This document shows positions 49,462 through 58,245 of a stretch of DNA of 64,000 nt, one piece after another; positions within the stretch are counted from its first letter, which is position 1; every line of letters starts with the position of its first letter. The position numbers and the translations under genes were made by a program. Source of the stretch: Nocardioides aquaticus (GTDB lineage: Bacteria > Actinomycetota > Actinomycetes > Propionibacteriales > Nocardioidaceae). The stretch is from assembly GCF_018459925.1 (NCBI RefSeq), contig NZ_CP075371.1:496001-560000 (forward strand), read 5' to 3'. The notes under the pieces are model-generated. The model worked only from the letters and a program-made list of their open reading frames with translations, had not been told where the DNA came from and ran no database searches.

Positions 49462-49671
49462 ATGGGCGCCGGACTGCTGGTCGCGATCGGGGTGGCCGCG
49501 CTCGTGGTGGCCTACCTGGTCCACGACTGGCGCTCCGACCGACGGCTGCGCCGGCGCCTCGCCGACGGCGGTGCGCCGCCGCGGGGTGTCGCCGGCGAGT
49601 ACGACGCCGCCGTGCACGCCCACGTCAACATGCCCCGCGCCGACGACGGCCGGAGCGGCACCGGCTTCTGA
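49462..49671 (+). CDS. Small membrane protein, 69 aa, tandem paralogue
   Basis: ATG 49462 is one base after the previous stop. One N-terminal helix (GLLVAIGVAALVVAYLV) is followed by DRRLRRRLADGG and the end SGTGF. It mirrors the 49257 protein in size, in the Arg-rich motif directly after the helix, and in the Gly-Phe C-terminus. Function unknown. Confidence 0.62.
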   Translation: MGAGLLVAIGVAALVVAYLVHDWRSDRRLRRRLADGGAPPRGVAGEYDAAVHAHVNMPRADDGRSGTGF

Positions 49672-49713
49672 GCCGGCGCCGCGTCCGGGCGTCGTCGGTC
49701 GTGCCAATCGGTC

Positions 49714-52038
49714 CTAGCGGACCTCGGCCAGCTCGCTCTCCCGGGTGCCCGGGCCCTCGCGCCGGGTGGCGTCCAGGTGCGCCTGGAGCTTCTCGCCCTC
49801 GACGTCGACGTCCGGCAGGATCCGGTCGAGCCAGGCCGGCAGCCACCAGGCCTTGTCGCCGAGCACGTACATCAGCGCCGGGATCAGCGCCATCCGCACG
49901 ACGAAGGCGTCGAAGACCACGGCGACGGCGAGTGCGAAGCCCATCGACTTGATGATCGGGTCGTCGATCAGCACGAAGGCGGCGAACACCGAGGTCATGA
50001 TCACCGCGGCGGCGGCGACCACGCGGGCGGAGTTGCGGAACCCGTCGACGACGGCCTCGCGGGCGTCGGCCCCGTGCACGTACGCCTCCCGGATCCGGGT
50101 GACCAGGAAGACCTGGTAGTCCATCGCCAGCCCGAAGACCACGCCGATCAGCAGGATCGGAAGGAAGCTGACGATCGGCTGTCCCTCCACGAGCCCGAAC
50201 GCCCCCTCCTGGAAGACCGCGACGGTGGCGCCGATGGTGGCCAGCACCGAGAGCAGGAAGCCCAGGGTGGCGGTCAGCGGCACCAGGACCGAGCGGAAGA
50301 CCACCATCAGCAGCAGGAACGCCAGCCCGACGACCACCGCGAGGTAGATCGGGAGCGCCCCGTTGAGGCGGTCCGAGACGTCGGTGGTGATGGCGGTCAG
50401 GCCGGTGATGCCGAGGTCGGTGCCGGTGGCCTGCTCGGTGTCGCCCTCGGTGTCGCGCAACTCCTGGAGCAGGTCCCGCGTCGCGGGGTCGTCCGGCCCG
50501 GCCTCGGGGGTGATCAGCACCTGCGCGCCGTCCCCGGCCTCGTTGGTGCCGGCGACCTGGGCGTTGACCACGCCGTCCTGGGTGGCGGCCCACTCGGTGA
50601 CGGCGCCGAAGGCGGCGCCGCGCTCCTCGGCGGGCACGTCACGGGCGTCCACGACGACCAGGAGGGGGGCCTCGCGGCCGGGGCCGAAGGCCTCGGTGAC
50701 CAGGTCGGAGGCGCGGCGCTGGGTGGTGTCGGAGGAGGCGGTGCTGTCGGTCGGGAAGGCCAGGAAGAGGTCCTTCATCGGGATCGCGACCGCGCCGAGC
50801 GCCACCACGACGAGCAGCGCCACCGCGACCGGGCGCTTGCCGACCACCCGGGCCCAGCGGACGCCGTTGTTGAGCACGGCGCCGTCGGCCTCGCGGGTCG
50901 GGCGGTAGCGGCGGACGACGCCGCCGAAGGCCTTGCCGCCGACCATGCCGAGCAGGGCGGGCAGCAGGGTGAGCGCCACCAGCACGGCGACCAGCACGGT
51001 CGCGGCCGCGGCCAGGCCCATCGCGGAGAGGAAGGGGATGCCGACGACCGTGAGCGCCGCCAGGGCGATCAGCACGGTCAGGCCGGCGAAGACCACCGCG
51101 GAGCCGGCGGTGCCGACCGCCTTGCCGACGGCCTCGGCCCGGTCGTCGGTCCGGGTCAGCTCCGAGCGGTAGCGGGCCAGGATGAACAGGGCGTAGTCGA
51201 TGCCGACCGCGAGCCCGATCATCGAGGCCAGGGTCGGGGTGGTCGACCCGACGGTGTCGGTCAGGCCGGTGGCGGCGGTGATGCCGGCGATGCCGATGCC
51301 CACCCCGACCATGGCGGTCAGGATCGGCAGGCCGGCCGCGACCAGGGAGCCGAAGGTCAGCACGAGCACGCCGAGGGCGACGGCGATGCCGAGGGCCTCG
51401 GAGGAGGCGCCCGGCGGCTCGAAGCTGGCCATGCCCTGGCCGTTGGCCTCGGCGGTCAGCCCCGCGTCGCGGGCGTCGGCCAGGGCGTCCTTGACGGCGT
51501 CCTGGCTGGCCGGCTCGACGTCGGTGACGGTGTCGACGTCGAAGGCGAAGGAGATGACGCCGACCCGGCCGTCCTCGCTCAGGGTGGCGATGGTGTCGGC
51601 GTTGGCCTCGGCCGCCGCGCGCGGGGTGCCGGCCTGGACCTGCTGGGCCACGATGCCCTGGCGCTGCTCGGGCCAGGCGACCGACGGGTCGGCCAGGGGC
51701 GCGTCGTCGGGCACCTGGTCGACGGCCAGCAGGTCGTCGATCAGGGCCTGGACGGCCGCCTGGTTGTCGGGGTCAGCGAGCGTCTCGCCCTCCGGTGCCG
51801 CGACGACCACGTTGACGGTGGCCTGGTCGAAGGCGTCCTGGCTCGACGGGAAGAGCTCCTGCTGCAGGTCGGCGGCCTGCTCGGAGGGGATGCCGGGGAT
51901 CGTGAACTCGTCGGAGGTCGGCTGCGACAGCGTGAACGCGGCGGCGCCGACGGCGACGACGGCGACGAGCCAGACGGCGAGGAAGGCCTTCCAGCGCCGG
52001 AACGCCGTCCGGCCGAGGCGGTAGAGCAGGGTGGCCAT
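49714..52038 (-). CDS. MMPL/RND-family transporter
   Basis: A 774-residue protein with the MmpL architecture: TM1, a large extracytoplasmic domain (about residues 45-190), five TMs, a second domain (about 430-550) and a last TM set. The proton-relay pairs Asp-Tyr lie in VGIDYALFILARYR and GLAMDYQVFLVTRIRE, as in MmpL3. Such pumps export lipids or drugs by proton motive force. Start ATG 52038 is 76 bases downstream of the TetR stop (52115), and the TetR gene likely controls it. Confidence 0.9.
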   Translation of the reverse strand: MATLLYRLGRTAFRRWKAFLAVWLVAVVAVGAAAFTLSQPTSDEFTIPGIPSEQAADLQQELFPSSQDAFDQATVNVVVAAPEGETLADPDNQAAVQALIDDLLAVDQVPDDAPLADPSVAWPEQRQGIVAQQVQAGTPRAAAEANADTIATLSEDGRVGVISFAFDVDTVTDVEPASQDAVKDALADARDAGLTAEANGQGMASFEPPGASSEALGIAVALGVLVLTFGSLVAAGLPILTAMVGVGIGIAGITAATGLTDTVGSTTPTLASMIGLAVGIDYALFILARYRSELTRTDDRAEAVGKAVGTAGSAVVFAGLTVLIALAALTVVGIPFLSAMGLAAAATVLVAVLVALTLLPALLGMVGGKAFGGVVRRYRPTREADGAVLNNGVRWARVVGKRPVAVALLVVVALGAVAIPMKDLFLAFPTDSTASSDTTQRRASDLVTEAFGPGREAPLLVVVDARDVPAEERGAAFGAVTEWAATQDGVVNAQVAGTNEAGDGAQVLITPEAGPDDPATRDLLQELRDTEGDTEQATGTDLGITGLTAITTDVSDRLNGALPIYLAVVVGLAFLLLMVVFRSVLVPLTATLGFLLSVLATIGATVAVFQEGAFGLVEGQPIVSFLPILLIGVVFGLAMDYQVFLVTRIREAYVHGADAREAVVDGFRNSARVVAAAAVIMTSVFAAFVLIDDPIIKSMGFALAVAVVFDAFVVRMALIPALMYVLGDKAWWLPAWLDRILPDVDVEGEKLQAHLDATRREGPGTRESELAEVR

Positions 52039-52114
52039 GGGGTTCTCCTGGGGAAGCGGGCGTACGGGGCGGGGAGCGGGTGGTGCAGGTGGTGCGGGTG
52101 ACCGGGGGAGCCGG

Positions 52115-52735
52115 TCAGCGGAAGACGGTGCGGACCTCGCGCACCACGTCGGCGAAGGTGTCGGCGAAGGCCCGGGGGTCGGCGTCGGGCCGCTCGAGGA
52201 CGCGGGCGAGGGCGAGGTCGTGCGCCACGACCAGGACCCGCACCAGCAGGGTCGCCCGGTCGCGGCCGAAGCCGGGACCCTCGCGCTCGATCAGCAGCCC
52301 GGCGAGCTCGGAGGCGAGCTGGTCGAAGCGCTCGTGCGCGGCCGCGAGCAGGCGCGGCTCGCCGAGCATCACCCGGCGGCTGCGCTCGAGCTCGTCCAGG
52401 CTGAGCCCGGCGGCGTCCACGAGGGGGCGGGCCGCGACCAGCAGGTCCTCCACGAGGTCGCCGGCCGGTCCGCCGGCGCAGAACTCCTCGACGTCGGTGC
52501 CCGCGACGTCGGGCAACGGGCCGAGGACCGCGTCGACCTTGCTCGGGAAGTAGTTGAACAAGGTGCGGCGCGAGACCCCGACGGCGGCGGCGAGGTCGTC
52601 GAGGGTGAAGCCGTCGAGGCCGCGCTCCTCGGTGAGGGCCTGGGCGGTCGCGGTGATCCGGTGCGCGGTGTCCCACCGACGCAGGTCGCGCAGGGACACG
52701 CGTCCGGACGGCGCGGAGGTTGCACTCTCGGTCAT
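52115..52735 (-). CDS. TetR family regulator of MMPL transporter
   Basis: The start is taken at ATG 52735 (MTESATSAPSGRV); an upstream extension to 52774 would cross the operator. The 206-residue protein has the TetR HTH FTLDDLAAAVGVSRRTLFNYF (residues about 43-63) and a helical ligand domain. It precedes the MMPL gene on the same strand. Four TGCACT/AGTGCA half-sites surround its start codon, indicating autorepression. Confidence 0.87.
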   Translation of the reverse strand: MTESATSAPSGRVSLRDLRRWDTAHRITATAQALTEERGLDGFTLDDLAAAVGVSRRTLFNYFPSKVDAVLGPLPDVAGTDVEEFCAGGPAGDLVEDLLVAARPLVDAAGLSLDELERSRRVMLGEPRLLAAAHERFDQLASELAGLLIEREGPGFGRDRATLLVRVLVVAHDLALARVLERPDADPRAFADTFADVVREVRTVFR

Positions 52736-52770
52736 GAAGTGCAGTTTTGCACTCTGGACCCCGGAGTGCA
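52721..52770. promoter_or_regulatory. Symmetric array of four TGCACT half-sites
   Basis: TGCACT at 52721 and 52748, and AGTGCA at 52738 and 52765. All four are arranged symmetrically about 52745.5, with a central AGTGCA-N4-TGCACT dyad. The array spans the TetR start codon at 52735-52733. Confidence 0.75.
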
Positions 52771-52793
52771 CCATCGGCGCCGTAGGTCCTTGG

Positions 52794-53957
52794 TCACACG
52801 TGGGTGATCTCCCCGGACCCGCGGACGTCCAGGCCGCGCGCGACGACCATCCGCTGGATCTGGTTGGTGCCCTCGAAGATCTGCATCACCTTGGCCTCGC
52901 GCATGTAGCGCTCGACCGGGAAGTCGCGGGTGTAGCCGGCCCCGCCGAGCACCTGGACGGCGTCCGTGGTCACCTTCATGGCCTGGTCGGTGGCGACGAG
53001 CTTGGCCACCGAGGCCTCCCGGGAGAACGGGCGGCCGAGGTCGCGCAACCGGGCCGCCGCCAGGGTCGTGGCGCGGGCCGACTGCACGGCCGCCTCCATG
53101 TCGGCCAGCACGAAGCCGAGCCCCTGGTGGTCGATGATGCGGCGTCCGAAGGTCTCCCGCTCCCGGGCGTAGGCCAGCGCGTGGTCCAGCGCGCCCTGGG
53201 CCAGCCCGGTGGCCACCGCGGCGATGCCGAGGCGCCCGGAGTCGAGGCCGGCCAGCGCGATCTTGAGCCCGTCGCCCTCCTCGCCCAGGCGGCGCCCGGC
53301 CGGCACGCGCACCCCGTCGAGGCGCATGGTCGCGGTGGCGGACCCGGTCAGGCCCATCTTCCGCTCCGGCGGGTCGGCCACGAGGCCCTCGGTGCCCGCC
53401 GGCACCAGGAAGCAGGAGATCCCGTTGCGGTCGTCCGAGGTCCGCGCCATCACCTTGTAGAAGTCCGCGTGGCCGCCGTGGGTGGTCCAGGCCTTGGCGC
53501 CGTCGAGGACGTAGTCGTCACCGTCGCGGCGCGCGGTGGTCCGCATGGCGGCCGGGTCCGAGCCGGCGTGCGCCTCCGAGAGGCAGTACGCCCCCAGCTG
53601 CTCGCCCCCGAGCATGTCGGGCAGCCACGCCTTCTGCTCCTCGGTGCCCCGGGTGAACAGGCCGAAGCAGGACAGGGCGTGCACCGAGACCCCCACGCCG
53701 ACCGAGGCCCACACCGCCGCGAGCTCCTCGAGCACCTGGAGGTACACCTCGTACGGGACCCCGCCCCCGCCGACCTCCTCCGGGTACGGCAGCCCCAGCA
53801 CCCCGGCCCGCCCCAGCAGCCGGAACACCTCGCGGGGGAACTCCTCCTCGGCCTCGGCCCGCGCCACGGCCGGGGCGAGCTCGGTGGTGGCGAGGTGGCG
53901 GACCAGGCGGAGCAGGTCCGCGGTCTCCTCGGTGGGCAGCACGCGGTCGGCGGGCAC
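52794..53957 (-). CDS. Acyl-CoA dehydrogenase
   Basis: A 387-residue, normal-length ACAD from ATG 53957. Motifs are [19 protein letters not shown] (FAD and substrate), [20 protein letters not shown]-type [16 protein letters not shown] and [13 protein letters not shown] with the catalytic Glu. It oxidises an unknown short- or medium-chain acyl-CoA to the enoyl-CoA. It is divergent from a TetR gene that probably represses it. Confidence 0.9.
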   Translation of the reverse strand: MPADRVLPTEETADLLRLVRHLATTELAPAVARAEAEEEFPREVFRLLGRAGVLGLPYPEEVGGGGVPYEVYLQVLEELAAVWASVGVGVSVHALSCFGLFTRGTEEQKAWLPDMLGGEQLGAYCLSEAHAGSDPAAMRTTARRDGDDYVLDGAKAWTTHGGHADFYKVMARTSDDRNGISCFLVPAGTEGLVADPPERKMGLTGSATATMRLDGVRVPAGRRLGEEGDGLKIALAGLDSGRLGIAAVATGLAQGALDHALAYARERETFGRRIIDHQGLGFVLADMEAAVQSARATTLAAARLRDLGRPFSREASVAKLVATDQAMKVTTDAVQVLGGAGYTRDFPVERYMREAKVMQIFEGTNQIQRMVVARGLDVRGSGEITHV

Positions 53958-53999
53958 GGGTCCTCCAGGGGTGTCGGGCTGACGGTCAGGGCCGAGTCG

Positions 54000-54025
54000 A
54001 GTACCAGAGTACGCCGCTGGGTACT
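54000..54025. promoter_or_regulatory. Dyad between ACAD and TetR
   Basis: AGTACC and GGTACT arms with an inner AGTACG, in the 82-base divergent gap and 14 bases from the TetR ATG. Likely operator for that TetR. Confidence 0.5.
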
Positions 54026-54039
54026 GCTAGCGTCGATCC

Positions 54040-54630
54040 ATGACCTCGGAGGTCGGGCCTCGGACGCGTCGAACCCGTGAGGCCCTGCTCGACGAGCTGG
54101 TCGGGGTGTTCCTCGCCGAGGGGTTCCGTCACCTCGGGGTCGCCGACCTGGCCGCCCGCCTGCGGTGCTCCCGGTCCACGCTCTACGCGGTGGCGCCCAG
54201 CAAGGAGCAGCTGGTGCTGGCGGCCGTCCGGCACTTCTTCCGGCGCGCCACGGAGCGGATCGAGCCGGCGGTGCGGGCCGAGCCCGATCCCGGGCGCCGG
54301 CTCGGCGCCTACCTGGCGGCCGTGGCGCGCGAGCTGGCCCCGGCGAGCGCCGCCTTCCGGGCCGACCTGGCCGGGCACCCGCCGGCCGACGAGGTCTACC
54401 GCGCCAACACCGAGCGCGCGGCCCGACGGGTGCAGGAGCTGGTCGACGACGGCGTGCGGGCCGGGCGGATGCGTCCGGTCGACGCGCGCTTCGTGGGCGC
54501 GGCGGTGGCCGAGGTGATGACGGGCATCCAGCGCGGGGTGCTGCAGGAACGGACCGGGCTGGGCGACGCCGCGGCCTACGCGGCGCTCGCCGACCTCGTC
54601 ACCCGCGGCGTCGGCACGCCCGGGACATGA
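54040..54630 (+). CDS. TetR family transcriptional regulator
   Basis: A 196-residue TetR protein from ATG 54040. The HTH HLGVADLAARLRCSRSTLYAV (residues about 26-46) is followed by an all-helical ligand domain. It is divergent from the acyl-CoA dehydrogenase and is the natural candidate for its control. It ends at a strong hairpin shared with the convergent LuxR-type gene. Confidence 0.87.
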   Translation: MTSEVGPRTRRTREALLDELVGVFLAEGFRHLGVADLAARLRCSRSTLYAVAPSKEQLVLAAVRHFFRRATERIEPAVRAEPDPGRRLGAYLAAVARELAPASAAFRADLAGHPPADEVYRANTERAARRVQELVDDGVRAGRMRPVDARFVGAAVAEVMTGIQRGVLQERTGLGDAAAYAALADLVTRGVGTPGT

Positions 54631-54632
54631 AG

Positions 54633-54664
54633 GACGCCGCGCACCCCGGGGGGTGCGCGGCGTC
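54633..54664. terminator. Bidirectional terminator hairpin, 13-bp perfect arms
   Basis: GACGCCGCGCACC pairs with GGTGCGCGGCGTC over a 6-base loop between convergent stop codons at 54630 and 54686. Confidence 0.85.
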
Positions 54665-54685
54665 GTGCTCCGGGGGGTGGAGGGA

Positions 54686-55462
54686 TCAGCTGGCGACGGC
54701 CGACAGCGTCGTGCCGGTGCTCGCCGGCGCCTGGGTGTCGGTCGCCTCGACCTCGTCGGTCTCGAGGTCTTCGGGCAGCGCGCCGCCGAGGCCGTTGGTC
54801 ATGCCCCAGGCCACGGCCTGGGCGCGACGCTCGACGTCGATCTTGCGGTAGGCCTGACGGATGTAGGTCTTGATCGAGTTGATGCTCAGCGTGAGCTGCT
54901 CACCGATCTCGGCGTTGGTCAGGCCGTTGGTGATCAGCACCAGGATCTCGTGCTCGCGGCGGGTCAGGCGCAGGCCCGAGGGCGTCTGCGGGTGCACCGG
55001 GGTGGCGGGGCGCATCGGGCGCACCTCCTCGACCTCGGCGGCGGCCTGGGCCTCGGCCTCGGCGCGGGCGGCGACCTCGTCCTCGCCCGGGGTGGTCTCG
55101 AGCTCGCCGCGGCCGCTGACGAGGTCCTCGAGCGCACGGACCAGCTGGGAGGCGGTCAGTCGCTTGGACAGGTACGGGCGGGCCGTCGCGGTGGGCAGCT
55201 GGTCGGCGGGCGCCCAGCTCCACACCACCGAGGTGGCGTCGCCGGCGCGCTGCAGGTCGCGGAGCACGGCCTCGCCGAAGTGGGACTGGCCCATCGGCTC
55301 GTACAGCACGACGTCGACGTCCTTGGCCCGGGCGAGCCCGGAGCGGAGGTCGAGCAGCTCCACGCGCTCGGCGTACGGGGCGAGCATGCACTCGAGACCC
55401 GAGACCGACAGGTCGTGGTCGTCGACGAGGGCGATGGTGATCTGCGGGGTGGTGGAAGACAT
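54686..55462 (-). CDS. LuxR-type response regulator with Glu at the phosphoacceptor site
   Basis: A 258-residue NarL-like regulator from ATG 55462 (AGGAG upstream). The receiver begins ITIALVDDHDLSVSG and keeps the acidic pair and the Lys in YLSKRLTA. The strand-3 position expected to be Asp reads DVVLYEPMG, i.e. Glu. An acidic Ala/Glu linker follows, then the LuxR HTH LTRREHEILVLITNGLTNAE and LSINSIKTYIRQAYRKI. The paralogue at 61864 has Asp at the same point. A Glu can mimic phospho-Asp, so it may be constitutively active or signal-independent. It is preceded by a 119-residue protein gene. Confidence 0.88.
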   Translation of the reverse strand: MSSTTPQITIALVDDHDLSVSGLECMLAPYAERVELLDLRSGLARAKDVDVVLYEPMGQSHFGEAVLRDLQRAGDATSVVWSWAPADQLPTATARPYLSKRLTASQLVRALEDLVSGRGELETTPGEDEVAARAEAEAQAAAEVEEVRPMRPATPVHPQTPSGLRLTRREHEILVLITNGLTNAEIGEQLTLSINSIKTYIRQAYRKIDVERRAQAVAWGMTNGLGGALPEDLETDEVEATDTQAPASTGTTLSAVAS

Positions 55463-55472
55463 GGGGGAACTC

Positions 55473-55832
55473 CTAGGAAGCCGTGTCGGACGATGCGTCG
55501 AGCAGAGGACGTGCCTCGCGGAGCGAGGCGCGGTTGGCCGGTGGCAGGGCCGGCAGGAGCTCGTCGAGGACGGCCCCGACGAGGGCGTGCAGCAGGTGGG
55601 GGCGCAGTCGGGCCCGGGTCGCCTCGGCGACCAGGACGGCCAGGTCGCGGCGCAGCTCGCCGGTCTCGTGGTCGTCGAGGTCCGAGAGCGGCAGCGAGAG
55701 GCGGGCGAGGTGGGCGAAGTAGACCAGGCCGTTCCGCACGCTCGCGGCGTGTTCGCGCCGGGCGTCCGCGCTGCCCGGGGAGTCGTCCCCGAGAGCGGTC
55801 CCGGTCGGGACGGAGTGGAGTGCGGCGGACAT
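55473..55832 (-). CDS. Hypothetical protein, 119 aa
   Basis: Unrecognised. ATG 55832 with GAGAGGACGG upstream. It is mostly helical with Ala/Arg/Leu-rich stretches (HLARLSLPLSDLDDHETGEL, LHALVGAVLDELLPALPP). No signal peptide, no Cys. It lies between the MerR-B12 regulator and the Glu-receiver regulator on the same strand, 10 bases before the latter. It may be a partner or an anti-factor for the regulator, but this is inference from position only. Confidence 0.6.
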   Translation of the reverse strand: MSAALHSVPTGTALGDDSPGSADARREHAASVRNGLVYFAHLARLSLPLSDLDDHETGELRRDLAVLVAEATRARLRPHLLHALVGAVLDELLPALPPANRASLREARPLLDASSDTAS

Positions 55833-55925
55833 GAGTCCGTCCTCTCGGTCGGGTCGGGCGCCCGGTCGAGCGCCTCGAACCCCCCGTTCTCCGCCCGTGC
55901 GGGTTTCAATCACCTCGGGCTGAAA

Positions 55926-55939
55926 AACTTTCTACAAAC
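55926..55939 (-). promoter_or_regulatory. Candidate MerR-B12 operator, copy 2
   Basis: Minus-strand GTTTGTAGAAAGTT at the very end of the MerR gene and 94 bases upstream of the 119-aa gene. It matches the 56963-56976 copy at 12 of 14 positions. Confidence 0.5.
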
Positions 55940-56954
55940 TTTGTACAGGCCCCTCCGGGCCGGACCGGCGGATCGTCCCGCGCAGGCGCTGGGGGACCAG
56001 CTGCTGGGCGCTGGCGACCGGGTCGCCCGACAGGTGGGTCGCCCCCCACGCCGCGGCCAGGGCGGCGTCGGCGCCGGCGCCGGCGATCGCCAGGGGCCAG
56101 CGGGTACGGAGCTCGGTCAGCGCGGGGTCGTCGGTGTGGAACGCGGCCCGCCGGGTCGCGGCGAGCACGACGAGGTCGGGCTCGACGACCTCGGCCGCGG
56201 CCAGCAGCGAGCGGGTGGGGGTCTGGGTGCCGAGGAACCGGGTCCGCCAGCCGGAGCGCTGCAGGACGACCTCGAACGCCTTGAGCGCCAGGTCGTGCGT
56301 CTCTCCGGGGGGACAGGCCAGCAGGACCAGCGGACCGGTGCGGGGGGCGCCGCCCACGGCCAGCGCGGACAGGCGGGACCGGACGACCTCGGTCGCGAAG
56401 TGCTCGTCGGCCACGTCGTAGTCGCCGGTGGACCAGCCCCGGCCCACCTCGTGCATGAACGGCATCAGCACGTCGCGGATGGCGGCCTCGACCGAGACGC
56501 TGCGCAGGACGCGGTCGATCGTGTCGTGCATCGCGGTGACGTCGTAGCCCACCATCGCGGCCCGCAGGTCCTCGCGGGCGACCTCGGCGTCGTGCTCGCG
56601 CCGCACCCGGTCGGCCTCCGCGGCCTCCTCGTCGTGGGCCCGCCCGGCAGCGGTGGCCCGCTCGGCGGTCAGCACCTCCGCCGCGGCGCGGGCGGCCGGC
56701 ACCCCCTGGTCGCGGGCGGCGACCATCGCGCGGATCCGCCGCTCGTCCTCCGGGCCGTAGAGCCGGTAGCCCGAGGCCGAACGGGTCGGGCTCAGCAGGC
56801 CGTAGCGGAGCTCCCACGCACGCAGCAGGGTCTCGGAGACCCCGACCCGTGCGGCGAGGACGCCGATCCTCCACCGCTCGCCCGGGCCGGCGGGGCGCGC
56901 TGCGGGACCGCCGGGACCACCGTCGGGACGGCCGTCCTGCAGATCCTCGGGCAC
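55932..56954 (-). CDS. MerR-type regulator with cobalamin-binding domain, CarH/LitR-like
   Basis: A 340-residue protein. The N-terminal MerR HTH (IGVLAARVGVSETLLRAWEL, RYGLLSPTRSASGYRLY) is followed by a four-helix B12-binding cap (about residues 125-205) with WSTGDYDVADEH, the W-x9-EH motif of AdoCbl photoreceptors. A Rossmann B12 domain has ETHDLALKAFEVVL, in which the His would be the lower ligand. In the dark form AdoCbl tetramers repress; light breaks them. Function as a light or B12 sensor is inferred. A matching 14-base element occurs upstream and at its 3' end. Confidence 0.85.
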   Translation of the reverse strand: MPEDLQDGRPDGGPGGPAARPAGPGERWRIGVLAARVGVSETLLRAWELRYGLLSPTRSASGYRLYGPEDERRIRAMVAARDQGVPAARAAAEVLTAERATAAGRAHDEEAAEADRVRREHDAEVAREDLRAAMVGYDVTAMHDTIDRVLRSVSVEAAIRDVLMPFMHEVGRGWSTGDYDVADEHFATEVVRSRLSALAVGGAPRTGPLVLLACPPGETHDLALKAFEVVLQRSGWRTRFLGTQTPTRSLLAAAEVVEPDLVVLAATRRAAFHTDDPALTELRTRWPLAIAGAGADAALAAAWGATHLSGDPVASAQQLVPQRLRGTIRRSGPEGPVQSL

Positions 56955-56962
56955 CGGCTCTT

Positions 56963-56976
56963 AACCTTCCACAAAC
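56963..56976 (-). promoter_or_regulatory. Candidate MerR-B12 operator, copy 1
   Basis: Minus-strand GTTTGTGGAAGGTT, just upstream of the MerR start codon in the 110-base gap to the divergent 102-aa gene. Confidence 0.5.
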
Positions 56977-57064
56977 ATTCGACTACCCTGAGGTTACCGC
57001 AGCAGTCACCGCGCGGCCGGGCTCGTGCCCCGGGCACCGGCGCTTTCCTGGGGAGGGACCGTTG

Positions 57065-57373
57065 ATGACACAGGCAGAACCGCTCGGCGGGCTCGTCGAC
57101 TCGCTCGGCGTCCGGCACCGCCCCGAGGAGGGTGAGCTGGTCCTCGGCGCGGTCGTCCTGCTGAAGGTGATGGAGCCCGACGGCGAGATCACGATGCGGT
57201 CCGCGTGGTCGCCCGGTCTGTCGTGGATGGAGCGGGTCGGCATGCAGCACGCCGCAGCCCAGGCCGACCAGCCGGCCCGCGAGGAGCGGCGCGACGCCGT
57301 GCCCCCACCAGCCCGGCTCGATCTGGTGGCGGACCTGGCCGAGGACCTGGTCGACGAGGACGAACCGGCCTGA
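57065..57373 (+). CDS. Hypothetical protein, 102 aa
   Basis: ATG 57065 after GGGGAGGGA. A small acidic protein with a conserved-looking core VLGAVVLLKVMEPDGEITMR and an acidic end (LAEDLVDEDEPA). Not recognised. The core resembles a small ligand-binding or regulatory fold. It is divergent from the MerR-B12 regulator and convergent with the sigma factor, so it may be a target of either. Confidence 0.6.
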   Translation: MTQAEPLGGLVDSLGVRHRPEEGELVLGAVVLLKVMEPDGEITMRSAWSPGLSWMERVGMQHAAAQADQPAREERRDAVPPPARLDLVADLAEDLVDEDEPA

Positions 57374-57404
57374 GGGCAGCGCCTGCCGCGGTTGGCGGGC
57401 CGGA

Positions 57405-58204
57405 TCAGCCGACGTCGCCGAGTGTGGCGCGCAGGTGCGTGAGCATCTTCTGCAGCAGCCGCGACACCTGGATCTGGGTCATGCCCAGGCGCTCGGCGAT
57501 CTGGCGCTGCGACATCTCGTCGACGAACCGCCAGGCCAGGATCTGGCGCTCGCGCTCGTCCATCGAGGCCACCAGCGGGGCCAGCATGGTCCGCGCCTCG
57601 GCGGCCTCGGCCGCGTGGTCGCCGACGTCCGCGACGTCGATCGTGCTGCCGCCGGCCTCGGTGGGCTTGTCCAGGGAGAGCAGCGAGAAGCCGTCCCGCG
57701 CGACGAGCGCCTCACGGACGACCTCGACGGACTCCTCGACCTCGGCGGCCAGCCGCTCGAGCGCGTCGGCGTCGTAGCGGTCGCGCTGGTCGCTGCTGCG
57801 CAGGATCCGGGAGTGGGCCCGCTGCACCTCGCGCGGGGGCGGATGCTCCACCCCTGGTCACGGAAGTGGCGGCGGATCTCGCCGGTGATGTTGGGGACCG
57901 CGAAGGTCAGCAGGTCCTCACCGCGGTCGGCGTCGTAGGTGGCCACGGACCGGACCAGGGCGAGGTAGGCGACCTGGGTGAGGTCCTCCAGGGGGATGCT
58001 GCGCTGGGCGTAGCGCCGGGCGACGGCCTCGGCGACCTGCATGTTGAGCTCGACCACGGCGTCCAGCAGGCGGTCGCGCTCCACCGGGTCGCCACCGTCG
58101 GCCGCCGTGGCGGCGGCCGCGAGCAGCTCGGTGGTGCGCGCCGAGCGTTCCGCCGGGGGGACGCGCCGGGAGCGGCGCTGGTGCGTGAGATCGATGCGGT
58201 CCAC
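57405..58204 (-). CDS. SigB/F/G-type RNA polymerase sigma factor, apparent frameshift
   Basis: GTG 58204 (AGGATC upstream) opens a frame with sigma-2 (VARRYAQRSIPLEDLTQVAY, TFAVPNITGEIRRHFRDQGW). The frame then runs into unrelated sequence after IRP. The next frame, to 57405, carries REVQRAHSRILRSSD and sigma-4 with ERERQILAWRFVDEMSQRQI and GMTQIQVSRLLQKML. Adding one G/C in the 5-base run 57835-57839 restores WSIRPPREVQRA and a 266-residue protein of usual length. It directs stress or developmental transcription. Inverted repeats lie 42-76 bases upstream. Confidence 0.85.
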
Positions 58205-58245
58205 GATCCTGGCCTCTCCGTCGGGCACCGTCCGGTGCGGGTCGT

